Shown here one piece after another: positions 25,326-38,107 of a stretch of DNA of 64,000 nucleotides. Within the stretch, counting starts at the first letter, position 1, and each line of letters opens with the position of its first letter. Under the pieces are notes generated by a model, which saw nothing but the letters and a program-made list of their open reading frames with translations, was not told the origin of the DNA and made no database searches. The DNA is taken from the NCBI GenBank assembly GCA_029207755.1, contig JARCOQ010000005.1, forward strand, positions 58,787,414 to 58,851,413, read 5' to 3'. The position numbers and the translations under genes were made by a program. The DNA comes from Chamaea fasciata. Taxonomy: Eukaryota; Chordata; Aves; Passeriformes; Sylviidae.

Positions 25326-25363
25326 GGGGGAAAAAAAAAAAAAAAAAAAAAAAAAGGGGGAAA
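25326..25363. repeat. Purine block G5-A25-G5
   Basis: Five G, then 25 A, then five G and AAA form a mirror-symmetric all-purine run in intron 1. Mirror purine repeats can form triplex DNA. The length of the A-run is likely to vary between individuals or with sequencing. Confidence 0.9.
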
Positions 25364-26939
25364 GATAAATTAACAAGTCTGGTCTGTGCTCAGGTGCTGA
25401 CTGCGGAATGGTTAACCTTCCAGGTCTGCCCACCAAGCTGCTAGCCAGTGATGGCTTGGGTGTGTACCTGCTTGGGCAGTAAATAGGGACCTTCAGCAGC
25501 GGCTCAGTATTCTGGGTTGGCATTGAAAGCCTCATGTGAGGCTCCAGTGACTTTAGATCAAAGCCTTAAGTGAATGTGAGCTTGGGTTAGATGTAAATAT
25601 AGAGCCAAAGAGAGAACTGATTCCATAACTCACTGTCAGCCTTCTGATCTATCTAGTTGTTTACAGCTGATCCTTCTGTTTTTTCAGCTGTATCGGTGGC
25701 ATAAGTTTCAAGGACAGGGAGCTTAAGAGAACCAAAACAACCCGGGGAAGGAAAAAAGACCTTACATTTTCTTTGTTATTGATTTAATGCTATATTACAG
25801 CTTGACATCGCAGGATAATATAGTGGAGCTATAATGTGTCAGGTTAAATACACAGTGCACAAGTATTTTCTTCACTCTGTACATCACAGTGTTTAAGATT
25901 GTGTCAGTATTTCTCTTGTACAGCTTAGTCTACTATTTCTACTCATGCTGTGGCACTCACTTTCCACACTGCTACTGTGATACCTGCCATAAAATTGAGG
26001 TAGTACTGGTGGAGCCATACTGGATGAGGTGGACTTTGTGAAGAAAAGCAGATGCTTTTGTGAGACTGGTTGTGTTATAGCTGGAATATACAGACACGTC
26101 TCTAAGCACATAAGCTTTTCTTTTGACCCTTGCTGCCGTTTTAAGTGTCTTCCAAAGCTTGGTGCCTCAAAGCTTAGGTTTTTTTCCCCCAGTTCCAGGT
26201 GCCCAGGAAGTCTTCCTCACAAATGTAATTTTTGTAGCAGGTGTCTGACGTTTATGGTCTTAAGTGTGGGTTGTGTTTCTCTGGGGTTGCTTGCACTCCC
26301 TGCAATGAGGACAGGACTGCTGTGGAGGGTGAGGGGAAATCAAGGACCATCCCTGCCCAGGGATGGGAGGTGCAGACCTGGCTGGGGGTCCATGCTGTCA
26401 TGCTGCTTGCAGCCAAGCCCAGAGGTGAGGATTTGCTCAGTAGGAGAGATGTGTACAGAGCATGTAGGAGTCTGCCTTCACATTTTCTCAGCTCTGCATA
26501 AAATTTGCCTGTCTCTTGAATTTAAAGCCTTTTATGAGGGAAAGAGTTCTCTGATTCTCCTGAATGACTTGTCTGAGGTGAATGCAGTCATGCTTATCTT
26601 TGCTGCTTGCTTCAGTGGTGTCTTGTCTCTGTTTAACACCTACCAATTCCTGGGGATTCTCTCTCATTGGGCATTCTGTTCCTCTTGCACCATTGTCACC
26701 ATTAATTTTCTTTGGCCATCTTACCTGAAAGCCTCAGCTTTCGACCAGCCTTCTTACCCACAGGAGCATCCTTGTCAATATTCTTTAGAGTCCGTGGAAA
26801 TAAAGTATTCTGGCTGCTGCTGGTTAGCTAAAGGCATTTCTCTGCATTTCATCTCTCTGTTTCTGACTGCTTTCCTGGGCTTTCTCTTTATTATCTCACA
26901 GACTTAGAGAAAGAAAGGGAAAAGAAAAAAGGCTGTTCT

Positions 26940-27010
26940 CTTTTTCACTCACTCTACCTTTTTTTTTCTTTTTTTTTTTTTTTCTTTTTTTTCTTTTTGC
27001 TTTGCTTTTG
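26940..27010. repeat. T-rich/pyrimidine low-complexity tract
   Basis: T-runs are interrupted by single C residues over about 60 bases in intron 1. This is simple sequence with no gene content. Confidence 0.8.
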
Positions 27011-30000
27011 TAACTTAGAATGGCATTTTCTTCATGGTCTTCAGCTTATTTCAAACTTACTTCAAATTTGGTGAAGAACTATTACATCCAGTTTGAAATA
27101 CTGTCTTTAGGACTCATGACTTTATACTAGATTTCAGTTACTGTTGCATTCTCTTCTTGCTGAGTGACTGTCCTAGCTTGGTTTTTGATCACATCTCATC
27201 CCTTTCTCTCTCCCCACTCTGATGGATGGCTGCTGAAGAGTTTAATGAGATGTTCATTTCCTCAGCTCTTGCTGAGATGCTACTTAAGAAGAATTTTCAA
27301 GACAAATTGCATTTTGTTCACTATGTAGATAAAATGACACTTGGTTTGTCATTTTGTTGCTTGCCATCATCTGGATTTTTTCTTCTCTTGTTTTCCAAGG
27401 CCACTTGTGGGGCCAAACCTAGAGCCGTGTGAATGGTGCTCTTGTTATTCGTAACACAGGAATGATAATCGAACCACGCTTTCTGTGGTTTCACTAGAAA
27501 ATTCTGCTCTGGCACATTTGCCACTTTCAAGGTACTGCTTCTTCCCAGTCTAATCGTGATTTCTGTCTTCTTTCCCTACCCCTGCTGGAAAGCAAAACCC
27601 TGCTCTGAATGCCTGCATTTAACTAGTGCTCTTGTGAGTGGTGACTTCTGTGCTCTGAGGCAATTGCTGTAGCTTGGAAATGGATACAGCCTCTGTCGCC
27701 ATTGTAGCAAATCAAGGACCAAACCATTTAAGCCTTATTGTCCATTTAATTCTTAGGCATTGTACTGTACTGTGGAAAGATTATCAGCACAAATCAGCAC
27801 AAAGTGCTGTTGCACTTTGTGGTGGAAACTGGCCATAGCAGGAACACCACTGCAAAGGGGCTTATTTTCCATTTACTGCTACAGGTTTTTCATTAATCTT
27901 TGAGCTGTTTCCACATAGAGCCTTAACCATTATTGCCACTGATGCAGCTGCACCTCTTTTGGAGTGCAAATGCTCATTTTCCTGGCACGAAGCACATGCA
28001 TCTGTGGAGTTTATAAGGAGATTCCACCATCCACTGAAAGCGGGTATTACTTTGCATAAAGTTTGCCATATTTAACACACAGAATTTGAACAGGAAAAGA
28101 TCGTCACAGGAAACTTAATCCATCCTTATATATTAAATTAATCTATATAAATCTGCATGTGAGCCTTCCTTATAAAAACTGTGGGGGTTTTATGAGGTAT
28201 GGGATGCTCTGAGACTTTCCATTAAGTGTTATTTGCTATAACAAATTACCATTATTATCCTGTGCATTTCTATTTCGTAACATGTTGTGTTTCGTTGTTA
28301 GTCTTTTGAAAATAATGAAACAGATTAAACTAAACAAGAGTGCCCAGGGATAATAACAAAGTCTATAAAAAAGAGAATCTCTCCAATTATGGTTTACAAT
28401 ATTATTAAATCATAAGAGGCCTTTAAAAAGGTTGAATGAGTCTTCATGTGTACAAGTGGATGAAAAGCACTATATTAGAGCTGGGGGAGGGTGGTGGTGC
28501 TGGTGATTATATACTGTAACTGGGTATGTATGGAATTTGTCTCTGAGCCTGTGCTCTTGCAGCATAGACCCCTCTGATTCTGAGTCTGTGAGGATGAAGC
28601 CACTGAGTCCCACTCCATTTCCATGCCCTCTCTGGGGAATTGCTTACCCAGAGTTGATGTGTCCCTGATAACTTCTCTGGGGGACATCTGAGGGTACTGA
28701 TAGAAGTTACTTTTAAGAGAGAATGATTTGCTTTCTTCTGGAGAGCTGTTGTACAGGCTCTACTCAGTGAACCTTCTGCAGCTGCTGCCTGTGGAAGTCT
28801 CTTATTCTCAGAGTGAAGCTGTGTAATTCCTTTTCTCAGAGTGGATGATGGAGTAATGGTAGAAAAACTGCTGCAGGCAGCTAAGCAAGCTATACTATTC
28901 CACTGTTCCTGGTAAACATCCATCAGCCTTAACTAAACCAAGGGATTTCTTATTTTGGTGTATCTCCTGCATGGGTGTGTAGTTTGGGCAGTGCTCTGCC
29001 TTGGGTGTGACATGCTGAGCCACACATGCTGCAACACTTGGGCACGAAAAGTGTTGAGTCTTGGCTTGAATACACATTACAATGCAGCCTCTCTGCCCTG
29101 GTAGGAATGCTGAGATTTCTGTAATCAGTTTTTGTTTTGGTGGTGGCTGGGATGATGCTGGTTGGCTCTATTAGAAGATACCTGTCAATGTCACCTAGTA
29201 TTGAGAGGCTCCACTTTGGTGTTTGTGCTCTTCCCCTCCTTTCCCTGGGTCTTCTGAGGGCCTTTGCATTTGAACTGCCAATTGCCATTTTGCAGGAGGT
29301 TTAGCTGAATCTTTGCTTCCAGGGACTCTTCCAGCAGAGTTGCTAAAGCAATAAAAACTCTTCTCAAAGTGTTTAATGTGCAGCTCCTCTGAGGAAAAAC
29401 CTGCATGTCTGAGATGGTTGGATCTCCTCTTTCAAGGGTGTCTATTCCTAGAAGTGTTATCACTTGCTGTGTTCAGCCCCAGATCTTTAGGATGCTGTTT
29501 GCAAACATGTCTGTGTTTTGAGGAGCAGCCTGTTCATACAGCCTGGCCAGCCCAAAGCATCTCCTCTCCTCGCTGTGTGCTCAACCAGGGCCATAAGACA
29601 TCTCTTACAAGTTGTGCCTTAGCTCAGACAGGTTAGGGTCTTCATGCAGAAATGACTACATGATACAATTTTCTCTGTTTGTGGGGCAGTGTAAGTATGG
29701 AAGTACAAGGACAACAACATCCTCACCTCCCTCCAGTGAAGTAGTTTTTGCTTGCCAGAACTTTTGTTTATGAACATTATGTTGGAGAAAGACCACTTCT
29801 TCCTTAATTTTGAGATTCATATCTCTGTTTTGCTTCCTTTGTTTGCTGAACCGTCTACTGTGTATAATTGCTGCATGCTTCTGCTAGTAAACAAGAATGA
29901 CTCTCTGTTAAGGTATTAAAAATTAAGAGGGGAGAAGTGATTTTTTTATTTACCCATCCTCTTCTTGACTCTCTTGCCCAGAAGTTCCTCCACAGTTCCT

Positions 30001-31539
30001 CTGCAGTGTAGCAAATTTGGCATTCCATAGTAGGCTGCCTTTTTTCCCCTATGGCTATGTGAGCTGGGGAGCTTTGCAAAGTTCTTGTGACTTGGATTAG
30101 AGCTGTTTGAAGACCCAGATTTGCTCACCCGTTTGACATACAATAAATTTAACCACTGCTAACGTTTCAACATCATTCTGCTGGGATTGTTTCAGGACGA
30201 AAGAATGTTTCCTTCACTGCCATGTGGCCTAATTTCTTATGACAAAGAGCTTTAGCAGCAAAAAGCAGTGGTGTGAACATAGCACCTGCACACACTCCTG
30301 TTTAGTGTTCATGGACCACCAAAGATGGTATTTAAAACACACTTGCAGTCTGATTTTGTTGTTTAGTGAAAGAGTTACCTCAATAGTGTGGTATTATGTA
30401 TGTGTTTTGTTCTGCTGTTTTTTATTTATTTAAAGAACACACGGGGGGCAGCCAAGCTGGGAGGCTGATGCTTTTACAGAGCTGTTCTCAATAATTTACA
30501 TCAGGTAACTCACAGCTTACAAGGCTCATTGACTTGATGTTCACCCTAAGAAGGGGTGTGAAGGGGACACCCAACCTTTGGGATAGGGGACCTGATGGGG
30601 GTAGGAAGATGCCTTGCCTGTAAAGTTCTGCCTCTCCTGCCAGCAGACCTGTTTAGCAGGATGGAATGTGATGAGACATGATCCATGGAGACTAATGGTT
30701 GATTTTTCAAGAGTATTATCAGATGTCATGGGTTTAGTGATTGGTTCTCACAACTTGGCCAACTAAATGAGAATCTCTCCCATTTTGGTGCATGAGTTCC
30801 TATCACCTGATATCCTGAGCACTTGTCCTCACCTGCCTGCCTCTGCTTTCTCCAGAAATCAGGTTCCCAGATCGCGCCTTGGCATTTGAGGGGGAGCAGT
30901 AGACTGTGCTCCGGCTAATTTACAGCCAGAAACGATTCACTTGTATAAATAATGTCTCCTGCAGAGGGTCCCTGTCATTGTGCACATCTGCAGGTGTCGT
31001 GGAGCGAACTGTGGCTCCTTTAGGGGCAGGGTGGCCCTGTGCTGCCCCTTGCTCCCCTCAGCGTGCTGAAAACAAGATTCTGGCCTGGGGGTTCCCACTG
31101 CTGCAGCGTATTTGCAGCTGAAGCTCTGGCTGGATGTCTGTTACTGCCATTTGTTGTGGTTTGTCATTCAGTGCTGGTAGAAGTAAGGGAAAGTGATGGA
31201 TGTTGCTGCCCTGAAGTGGCTTGCAGGAGAAATGGGATAAAAAAAGAAAAACCTCCAACTCTTCATGTATTCTTGAATCACACAGACTGATGTCTTGTCA
31301 AAATGCAACTGCATCAACTCATACTTCAAAGGGAAAGGTCAAGTTGTGCCAAAATCTCACTTTTTCACAAACTCTCTGGGTTTCATCTGTTGCCTCCACC
31401 AAAACTCCAGTGGGAGCACAGCAGGAATGCACAAGTAGGACTCTTGGTCTGGTAAAATTGGATTGGCCTGGAAAATTCAACCCAGGACAGCTAGCACGTC
31501 CTTGCTTAGGAATAAGAAATGTAGAGGGTTATTTACATT

Positions 31540-31558
31540 AAAAAAAAAAAAAAAAAAA
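31540..31558. repeat. Poly(A) run, 19 bases
   Basis: An A-run in intron 1 with no retrocopied gene recognised next to it. Confidence 0.9.
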
Positions 31559-32771
31559 GTTGTCTGGCTCTCACAGACCTCTTCACACCTCCTCTGTCTC
31601 ACAGAAAAAAACTAAGGTGTTTTTTTATAGTAGTAACAGCTCAGTGGCCTTGCTGTCACATCATGCTTGTCATGGGAGACCTGGAGTCTCTTAGTAAAAA
31701 CAGGAAGGATTATTGACCCTATAGGATGTTTACAGCTGCATGCAAAGTATTTAGATTGAGTCTTCTTTCCACTGGTTATCTTGTCATTTGTTTGAAAAAA
31801 ATCCTTCAGCATTAGTTAAAGGACATTTTCCCAGATTCCTTGTTCATCTGTGGAGTCTTCCCTAGATAGGCACCATGTCTATATGTGTGTATTTCTGTAG
31901 ATACATATATATTTGTCCAAATGTACAGATGTTGTTAATACCTAAGAGAATTATCTTCAACTGCATCTAAATCGAAGCTTGTCAGCAGCTGTTAAGCAAG
32001 CTGGCTGTAAAAAACAGTGACCAGAAGAATGTGTTAATACATGCTGTCAAACAAACGTCATAACAGCTTGTTACATTTTATTTTTTTTATGATCGACACA
32101 AATAATGAGCCCTAATTGTCTCAGTGAGTCTAGGGTGATATTAGCTAACTTATCTTTGCCATCAGTGTCTTTATGAAAATGATGCAAACTATTAGACAAA
32201 CTTCCTTATGCCAGTAAAGCATTTCAATAGAGGTTTAACCTTCAGTGTGTGACACTATTTTGAAAGTTAAGTGGGAATAAACACCCATTATGCCAAGCAG
32301 ATTCTCCAGCGCCTTACCAAGTCCTTGTCTTGGCTGCTCCTGGGCAAAAGCGTCTATTCTAAAGCAGAAAATAACTACCCATATTGTAAAGCTGCCACGT
32401 GGCCAACAAAACCACAGAAGGTGCCAACAGGGAAATAGGACAAGTGCCACGATGTTGGCCAGGGTGATTTGCTGCTAAGGAAGCACAGGCATGGTCTCAC
32501 TGCAGTGAGCTGTGCTGGGAGGGCACAGGACTCTCCCATCTCTGTCAGGAAGGTTGCCAAGCAGAACCACATATAATAATATAAAAATTAGGGAAATTGT
32601 TTCTTTAATCAAATAAACCAGAAGTTTAGAGCGATTTTCAGTAATTAGTTTAATAGCATTAACATTAGATGACTGCAAATGGAGCAGAAGTCATAATTTA
32701 GAGTATCTGAAATGTTTTGCTATTAGAAGGTCTCTCAAATCTAGCAACGGTTTTGTTTTGTTTCCTTACAG

Positions 32772-32949
32772 GTTAAACATATTGCTGGCTGGCATGAACC
32801 CCTTCTATTTCCACGCAGTGAATGTAATTTTACACTGCCTGGTGACTCTTGTGCTGATGTATACTTGTGACAAAGCTGTGTTCAAGGACTGTCGGCTTGC
32901 TTTTGTCACGGCGCTCTTCTTTGCTGTGCATCCCATTCACACCGAGGCT
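32772..32949 (+). CDS. TMTC1: TMTC1 exon 2 (residues 103-162)
   Basis: The acceptor is TTCCTTACAG at 32771 and the donor GCT|GTAAGT at 32950. The first base completes K103 and the exon ends in phase 0. It encodes LNILLAGMNPFYFHAVN, then a membrane helix (about residues 114-133), a short Cys/Lys/Asp loop and a second hydrophobic stretch (about 145-155). It closes on HPIHTEA at 156-162, a hallmark of all TMTC proteins. The translation is very close to mammalian TMTC1, which identifies the paralogue. The open frame continues past the donor, so the splice junction and not the stop codon sets the exon end. Confidence 0.96.
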
Positions 32950-34575
32950 GTAAGTATGTGCCACCAAAGCTAAAAATAAGTTCATTCTTCAAAATTTTAA
33001 TTTTTTTTTTTTGAGGAAACCTCTGAGTCATGCAGAATGTGGTACTTGTGAATTTTTGCTGTGGGGGAGCAAAGGTGAGAATGTACTCTATTTAAAATAA
33101 TTTGTAGGAGTCATTAAGAAAAAAAGCGTATTCATACTTGCAGTCTTCGTGCTCTGGAACTGAATTCTAAATGATGGTCCTAATCAGCCATGCTGGGAAT
33201 AAATGGACAGTCATGAGTTTTCTGAAAGCAAAGACCTCAGTGAGGCTGTGCTCTCCTGCTGAGATATTGTTGTATGCCTTCAGTCATCTCCTATAGCCAT
33301 CAGTTTTAGGGAGGAAAAGTGAAGGTAGCATTAGTGTGTATTCTGGAGGAGCTCTCTCAGACAGAAGTGATGTGACCCACGGATTAATTTATATTTATTT
33401 CAATTAAAAGCTAGGAGAATCATCTTCAGAAAAAACGTTGTTCACGAACACCAGCAGAAGTTTACAGAGCAGCAGCTCATATTGGAAATCTTTCTGTTCA
33501 TTATAAGGAAACATTTAAAGACATAATCATTCCAGAACTCCAGTCTGTTAGCACGAGGAGACACTTCTGTGGCTAAAAGGAGTCTTGCTGTCTTTGAGAA
33601 GGAATGGTAATGTCCAGCTCTCCACACTGTAAAAAAGAAATGCCCTCATTAGCTGAGATACCACTGACATCACACTTCTCTCATTCCAAGCCTTTGTAAA
33701 TGAGGGAGGGAAGCAGCTCCTGTGGCTGAGAGCTTTTGAGGAGAGATTACCTTAATAACAAAAAGCCACAAGCTCTAGGGTTACTCCCTGTGCTGTGTTG
33801 TGTGAACTAATCAGCCAGGCTCCTTTTGATTATGCAGCTTTATATTTTAAGGGAGGTTTTAGAAGAGACACTCTTGGAATTTATTTTTGACTGGGTCAGA
33901 ACTCTAAAAGGTTAAAATAAATGCCAGAGCTCTGAGTGTAACTTAATTATGTAATCTCAAAAGGGTTGGAATTTCAAAGGGCCTTTTATTTGCTTTATGG
34001 GTGATTTTTAGATCCTTATGAAATAGGATATTGAAATAACTGTAAAAAAGACTGTTTATCCATTCTTCTTCAGTATTTCCCTTTTTTATAAAAAGATTAT
34101 GTTCATTAATCTGTAGAAAAAACTCTCACAAACTCAGACGGTTCAGGAGGAATAAATTCGATAATGCTGTCCCTTTTTGGTGATAAAGTTCATTCAAATG
34201 TTACTTATATAGTAAGTCACTTAACGAATTTCAGTGCTGGGAGTTGGATACATTTCTCGTCTAAGACTTATTATACAAAAAATAAAACAGATCCTTAAAT
34301 TTGGCATTTTCTATTTAACTTTCTTAATATTTTATTAAGTAAAGAATGACTTTACTGTTGTCTTACTCATTTGTTTTGCCAAGCTAGAAATGCAGCAGAC
34401 AAAACTGAGCGTATCCTGCACTATCCAAGTAACATTTTGATATGCTGAGGGAGGATAACACTGAAAGATCAAAAGCTTAAAATAGTAGCAGTGAGCATGG
34501 ATTGTTGAGGCAGTCACTGAGTGTTTTTACCTTTTTAGATGTGTTTTTACACCTGTGTGTCTCCTTTCCTTTCAG
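32950..34575 (+). other. TMTC1 intron 2
   Basis: A 1.6-kb intron with GTAAGT donor and TTTCAG acceptor. It contains a T-run near 33000 and no recognised element or gene. Confidence 0.9.
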
Positions 34576-34649
34576 GTAACAGGTATAGTAGGCAGAGCAG
34601 ATGTCCTCGCCTGTCTACTCTTTCTGTTGGCTTTTCTCTCCTATAATAG
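34576..34649 (+). CDS. TMTC1: TMTC1 exon 3 (residues 163-186, R187 split)
   Basis: A small exon of 74 bases between TTTCAG and the donor AG|GTACGT. It encodes VTGIVGRADVLACLLFLLAF followed by LSYN. The GRAD motif (168-171) follows directly on HPIHTEA of exon 2 and is invariant in the family. The rest is a hydrophobic helix (about 172-186). Phase 0 at the start and phase 2 at the end fit exons 2 and 4 exactly. Confidence 0.96.
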
Positions 34650-35807
34650 GTACGTGATAACATCGTGAGGTTCTTTAGTCTGAGGAGGGGACCAAAGGCA
34701 GTTGTCAGTGTTTGATGGTTGTTGGCAGAGGTACTTCCCACAGCTCTGCTGTATGGAAGTGTCCTGGCCCCTGCTTGCAGCCGTGGTGAGGCTTATGAGA
34801 ACAAAAAGCCACAAAACCAGAAGTCAATGTTGACAGTCCCTCTTCCACTGACATTACTGCTGACCATACACCAGAGGAGGGCTTGTAAAAATTATACAGA
34901 AATGTTTGCAATGGAAGGGAAATTCTGTGTGTAGAGCGAAGAGCAGACAGACACATGCCTGCCTTTCAAATGCATGCTGTGACTGAGGGACTCTGGAACA
35001 CCTGGTCTGAGAGAGTTAAGGAGTGTGGCTAGACCATTAGTCATCCTTTTCAGATGAAAACTTGGCACTGCTTGCTGCTCTGTGTTCTAAAACTGTGACT
35101 GAATAAGTATAGATACAGAAATAGCTTACTTGGATGGGGTTTCTGCACCTTTTGCATTATTTGGAGTTTGAAATAACATTGTTTGCATTCAGAAATAGCA
35201 CCATGTCATCACAGCCACCGGGAAAAACTGCTTATATCCCTCTGGGGCTGTCTGCTACAAACCCACAATGCTGTTTTCTTCAGGTTTCAAAGGTGTGAAA
35301 CATAGTGACCCCACAGGAATCTGCCTGTTTGATTTCAGTTCTTTCCTACCTTCTCCCCTGTGACAGGGGCTTGCTGCCCGGTCTGTTAACGATTAGGACA
35401 CATCTCTGACTCGGGAATGTGAGTGGGATGGAGGAATTTTTGCTTGCCTAGTGCTTTTTGTCCCATAAGGAGAAGTAAGGATGTGCGTTCCACATGACAG
35501 AAAGCAGGTGTTTTTCTGCCCTCTCTGTACTTACTCTGCCTTCCTCTGACTGTTTCTAGTCTACTTTTTTTTTCTGCTTGTCTTTGTTTCACCTCTGGAG
35601 CACCAAGAATTCGAGCAGCTCCCCATATTTGCGTCTTCCCTCCCTGTCCTGTGTCTAAGCCTTTCCTTTTAGATTGTTCATGTCTTGACATGTTCGTGTC
35701 AGCCATCTTAAGGCATTAAGGAAAAGCGTCTCAGAATTTGTGTGACTTTAGTAAACATGAAAATAACAGAGAAGTTAAAGATATTTTATGTCAATTCTGT
35801 TTTTCAG
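34650..35807 (+). other. TMTC1 intron 3
   Basis: A 1.16-kb intron, GTACGT donor and TTTTTCAG acceptor. No repeat family or gene is recognised in it. Confidence 0.9.
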
Positions 35808-35984
35808 GAGTGTGGATCAGCTTTATGTTGGGGAACATTTCCCTCCCACTGCCTCCCCATTCTTTTTGCTGCTTAGTTTATTCCTTGGGACATGTGCAAT
35901 GCTGGTGAAAGAAACTGGAGTCACTGTGTTTGGTGTGTGCTTGGTTTATGACTTCTTTTCCCTCTCCTGCAGTGGTCTCAAATT
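35808..35984 (+). CDS. TMTC1: TMTC1 exon 4 (residues 187-245, L246 split)
   Basis: The first G completes R187 (AG+G). The exon encodes SVDQLYVGEHFPPTASP, a helix (about 205-219), the conserved motif KETG (221-224) with GVTVFGVCLVYD, and the start of the variable cytosolic or lumenal loop. The donor is AATT|GTAAGT at 35985, phase 2, leaving TT to join G of exon 5 as L246. Hydrophobic pattern and motifs agree with vertebrate TMTC1. The SVDQ...EH linker is less conserved. Confidence 0.95.
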
Positions 35985-37903
35985 GTAAGTAACTTGTTAT
36001 ACTCATGGTGCTTTTCAGGTGTTTTCGCCTGTTAGTCTAAAATATGTATTATTGTGGTCTACAGCCCTGGGACTTGCCCTGCTGGATTAGGTAGAACACA
36101 TTTGATGAATTTGGAGGGGTCCGCTGTTTCATTCTGTGGTTTGGGGTTTGTTTTGGGTTTGTTTTTGTGTTTTGTTTTGGTGTTTTAATTTTTTGTTACC
36201 CTCTTGCTGCCTGGTAACTTTTGTTGGGGAGATCGACCAGATGTGAAGAAATGATCCCTAAAATGCTAAATTCACCCTGGCAAGACTAACATATATTTTT
36301 AGTATGGGAGTTCTGATTGAAGCATCAACATCTTAAAATTTCTCTGCCTTAACTCCTTCCATTCACAATGTCCTCTTGATTATTCAGTCACAATGCCATG
36401 GGTTTAGAAATATTGTATGATGTTTAGTAGTAAAACCAGGTTTGATATTTTTTCTGTCCTTTCAGAATGGAAAAAGAGGGAAAATACCCATCTGATTCTG
36501 GTTGCAATAATTAGCAGCTCTCAATAGTCACTGGAGAAAAATTAAATACTTTGAAGTTTGTACCCCTCACCCACTTAGTGTCACAAATAACTATGCCATT
36601 TTCCATCTCCATTCAGAGTCAGAAGTCTTGTTTTATTAGAAGCTGTTTTTTATCCGTTTCTCTCCCAGAACATCCCTGGTGCAGATCTGTGAGTGTATGT
36701 AAGAGCTCTCACTGCTGCTGAGGATGGGAGATCTCACTCTTTGTATCATTTCTTGTTTTTCCACTGCTGCTGCCCCACCAGCTCTGGAACCTGTCACACC
36801 CTGCATGAGCTTGTGTGTATCTGGGTTATAAAAAGGACACTGAACTTGTGTTTCTGCAGCGAATTAAATGAGCAGAGCTGGCACAAGGCGAGAGCAGCAA
36901 CTGCAGGGAGGAGAAGGGGGACTCTCAGGAGCATCCTGGCTTCCCACCCTTTGTGGCCCTTTCTCTAGGCCTTAATGGGGCCAGACCACGTTTCAGACCT
37001 GCCCTCTGGCAGCAATAGCAGTCAGCAGGCAGGTACAATGGATCGGCAGGGGATTCCTCCTCTTTTCACCGGATAAGTAGTTCTTAATGGTGTGACTGGT
37101 GGGCAAGTAGCCAGGGAGGTTTCTGGGGCCTGACAGCCAGCTTGCTTGTTAACACTTGCATTTACACTCTGACAGACGTGTTTCAGGAGCTGCCTGGCTA
37201 AAGGGAATACAACTGTTAATTAATTGGAGGAAAATCTGTGCCTTCCTCCTCCCTCCTTTCCTCAGTCTCCCCCTTCCCATAGGCCTACATTCCTCTTCAA
37301 GCTGGTGTTTTTTTTTGTTTCAGCGGTGGCCAGTTGCCCAGATGTGGCACTATTTAGCTTGTAAGAATGAAGCTCTTTAGTCCAGATGTGCTGTATTTTC
37401 ATATCTCCTCTGGTTGCACGTATTGTGCATTTATCTCTCTGTTTGTGATGCTCAAGATTTTACGACTGCATTTGACTTTGAGGGGCAGCAGAAGACAAAC
37501 AGCCTTTTACGTGCTGCTGAAAACTTATCTGCTCCTTCTTCCAACCTGTACTGATTTGTTTTCTGTTTAGAAGTGGTGGAACATCATTTGTTTCCTAGAG
37601 CAAAAAATTAGGATTGACACCACAGTGCTTCCCATCTTAACAGAGGTCCAGAGAACAGCTTGATACAGGAGTGCTCATCTTCTGTTGCTGTCAAGTCTCT
37701 ATATCTAGTTAGGAACTAATAAATGCTGTCCTCTCAACACACAAAGGCTTTGTTTCGGATTAAAGAAATGTTGTCTGTTGTAGTTTGATACTGTGTTGTG
37801 CCGATTTCTTAGTTTTGAACCTTTTGATGAGTAAAAGTGTGAAGAATAAAACTTCTTAAATTCTTTTCTTTCCCCTTTCCCTTCTTTTTCTCCCTTTTCT
37901 CAG
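35985..37903 (+). other. TMTC1 intron 4
   Basis: A 1.9-kb intron. It includes a G/T-only stretch at 36135-36186 and ends in a 40-base pyrimidine tract before the CAG acceptor at 37901-37903. No nested gene is recognised. Confidence 0.9.
36135..36186. repeat. G/T-only low-complexity tract
   Basis: Fifty-two bases contain only G and T on the + strand, in irregular GTTT and GGTTT blocks. It is the strand-reversed counterpart of the A/C tract at 11232-11357. Confidence 0.85.
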
Positions 37904-38107
37904 GAGGAACGGGGGCGTTCACCTGAGGCCTGCCCGGCTGCCCGTGTCCCCTCCGTGTGGTTCTCCGCCGCTGTGGGGCCGGGAGAACGGGAAGCAGCAG
38001 CGCTCGGCTCCGCGGGGCGCCTGGAGCTCCTGCCCGCCGCCATCGCCCCGGGAGCAGCCCGGCGGGGCCCTGGCCGTGCCCGGCAGAGCCGTGTGGGCCA
38101 TCCGCAG
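37904..38107 (+). CDS. TMTC1: TMTC1 exon 5 (L246 completed, residues 247-313, R314 split)
   Basis: A long pyrimidine tract and CAG precede the exon and the donor is AG|GTACCG at 38108. The exon encodes the hydrophilic, Pro/Gly/Arg-rich loop that separates membrane segments in TMTC1. RENGKQQR (272-279), GAW (284-286) and RAVW (307-310) are shared with mammalian TMTC1 and anchor the assignment, while the residues between them have drifted. By hand count about 158 of 204 bases are G or C, far above exons 2-4 and the flanking introns. The phase (2 in, 2 out) fits exon 4. The next exon should begin within or beyond R314 and is not in the window. Confidence 0.9.

Larger units (their letters stand above)
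21042..32771 (+). other. TMTC1 intron 1
   Basis: Runs from the donor GTGAGT to the acceptor TTCCTTACAG, 11.7 kb. The first 400 bases belong to the CpG island and the remainder is AT-leaning. I recognise no nested gene. It contains a GGGGG-A25-GGGGG purine block at 25326-25360, a T/C-rich stretch at 26940-27005 and an A-run at 31540-31558. An unsupported 292-codon + frame lies at 26029-26907. The last 800 bases before exon 2 (about 31970-32300) are AT-rich with many homeodomain-like motifs and could hold a regulatory element, but this is not demonstrable here. Confidence 0.85.
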
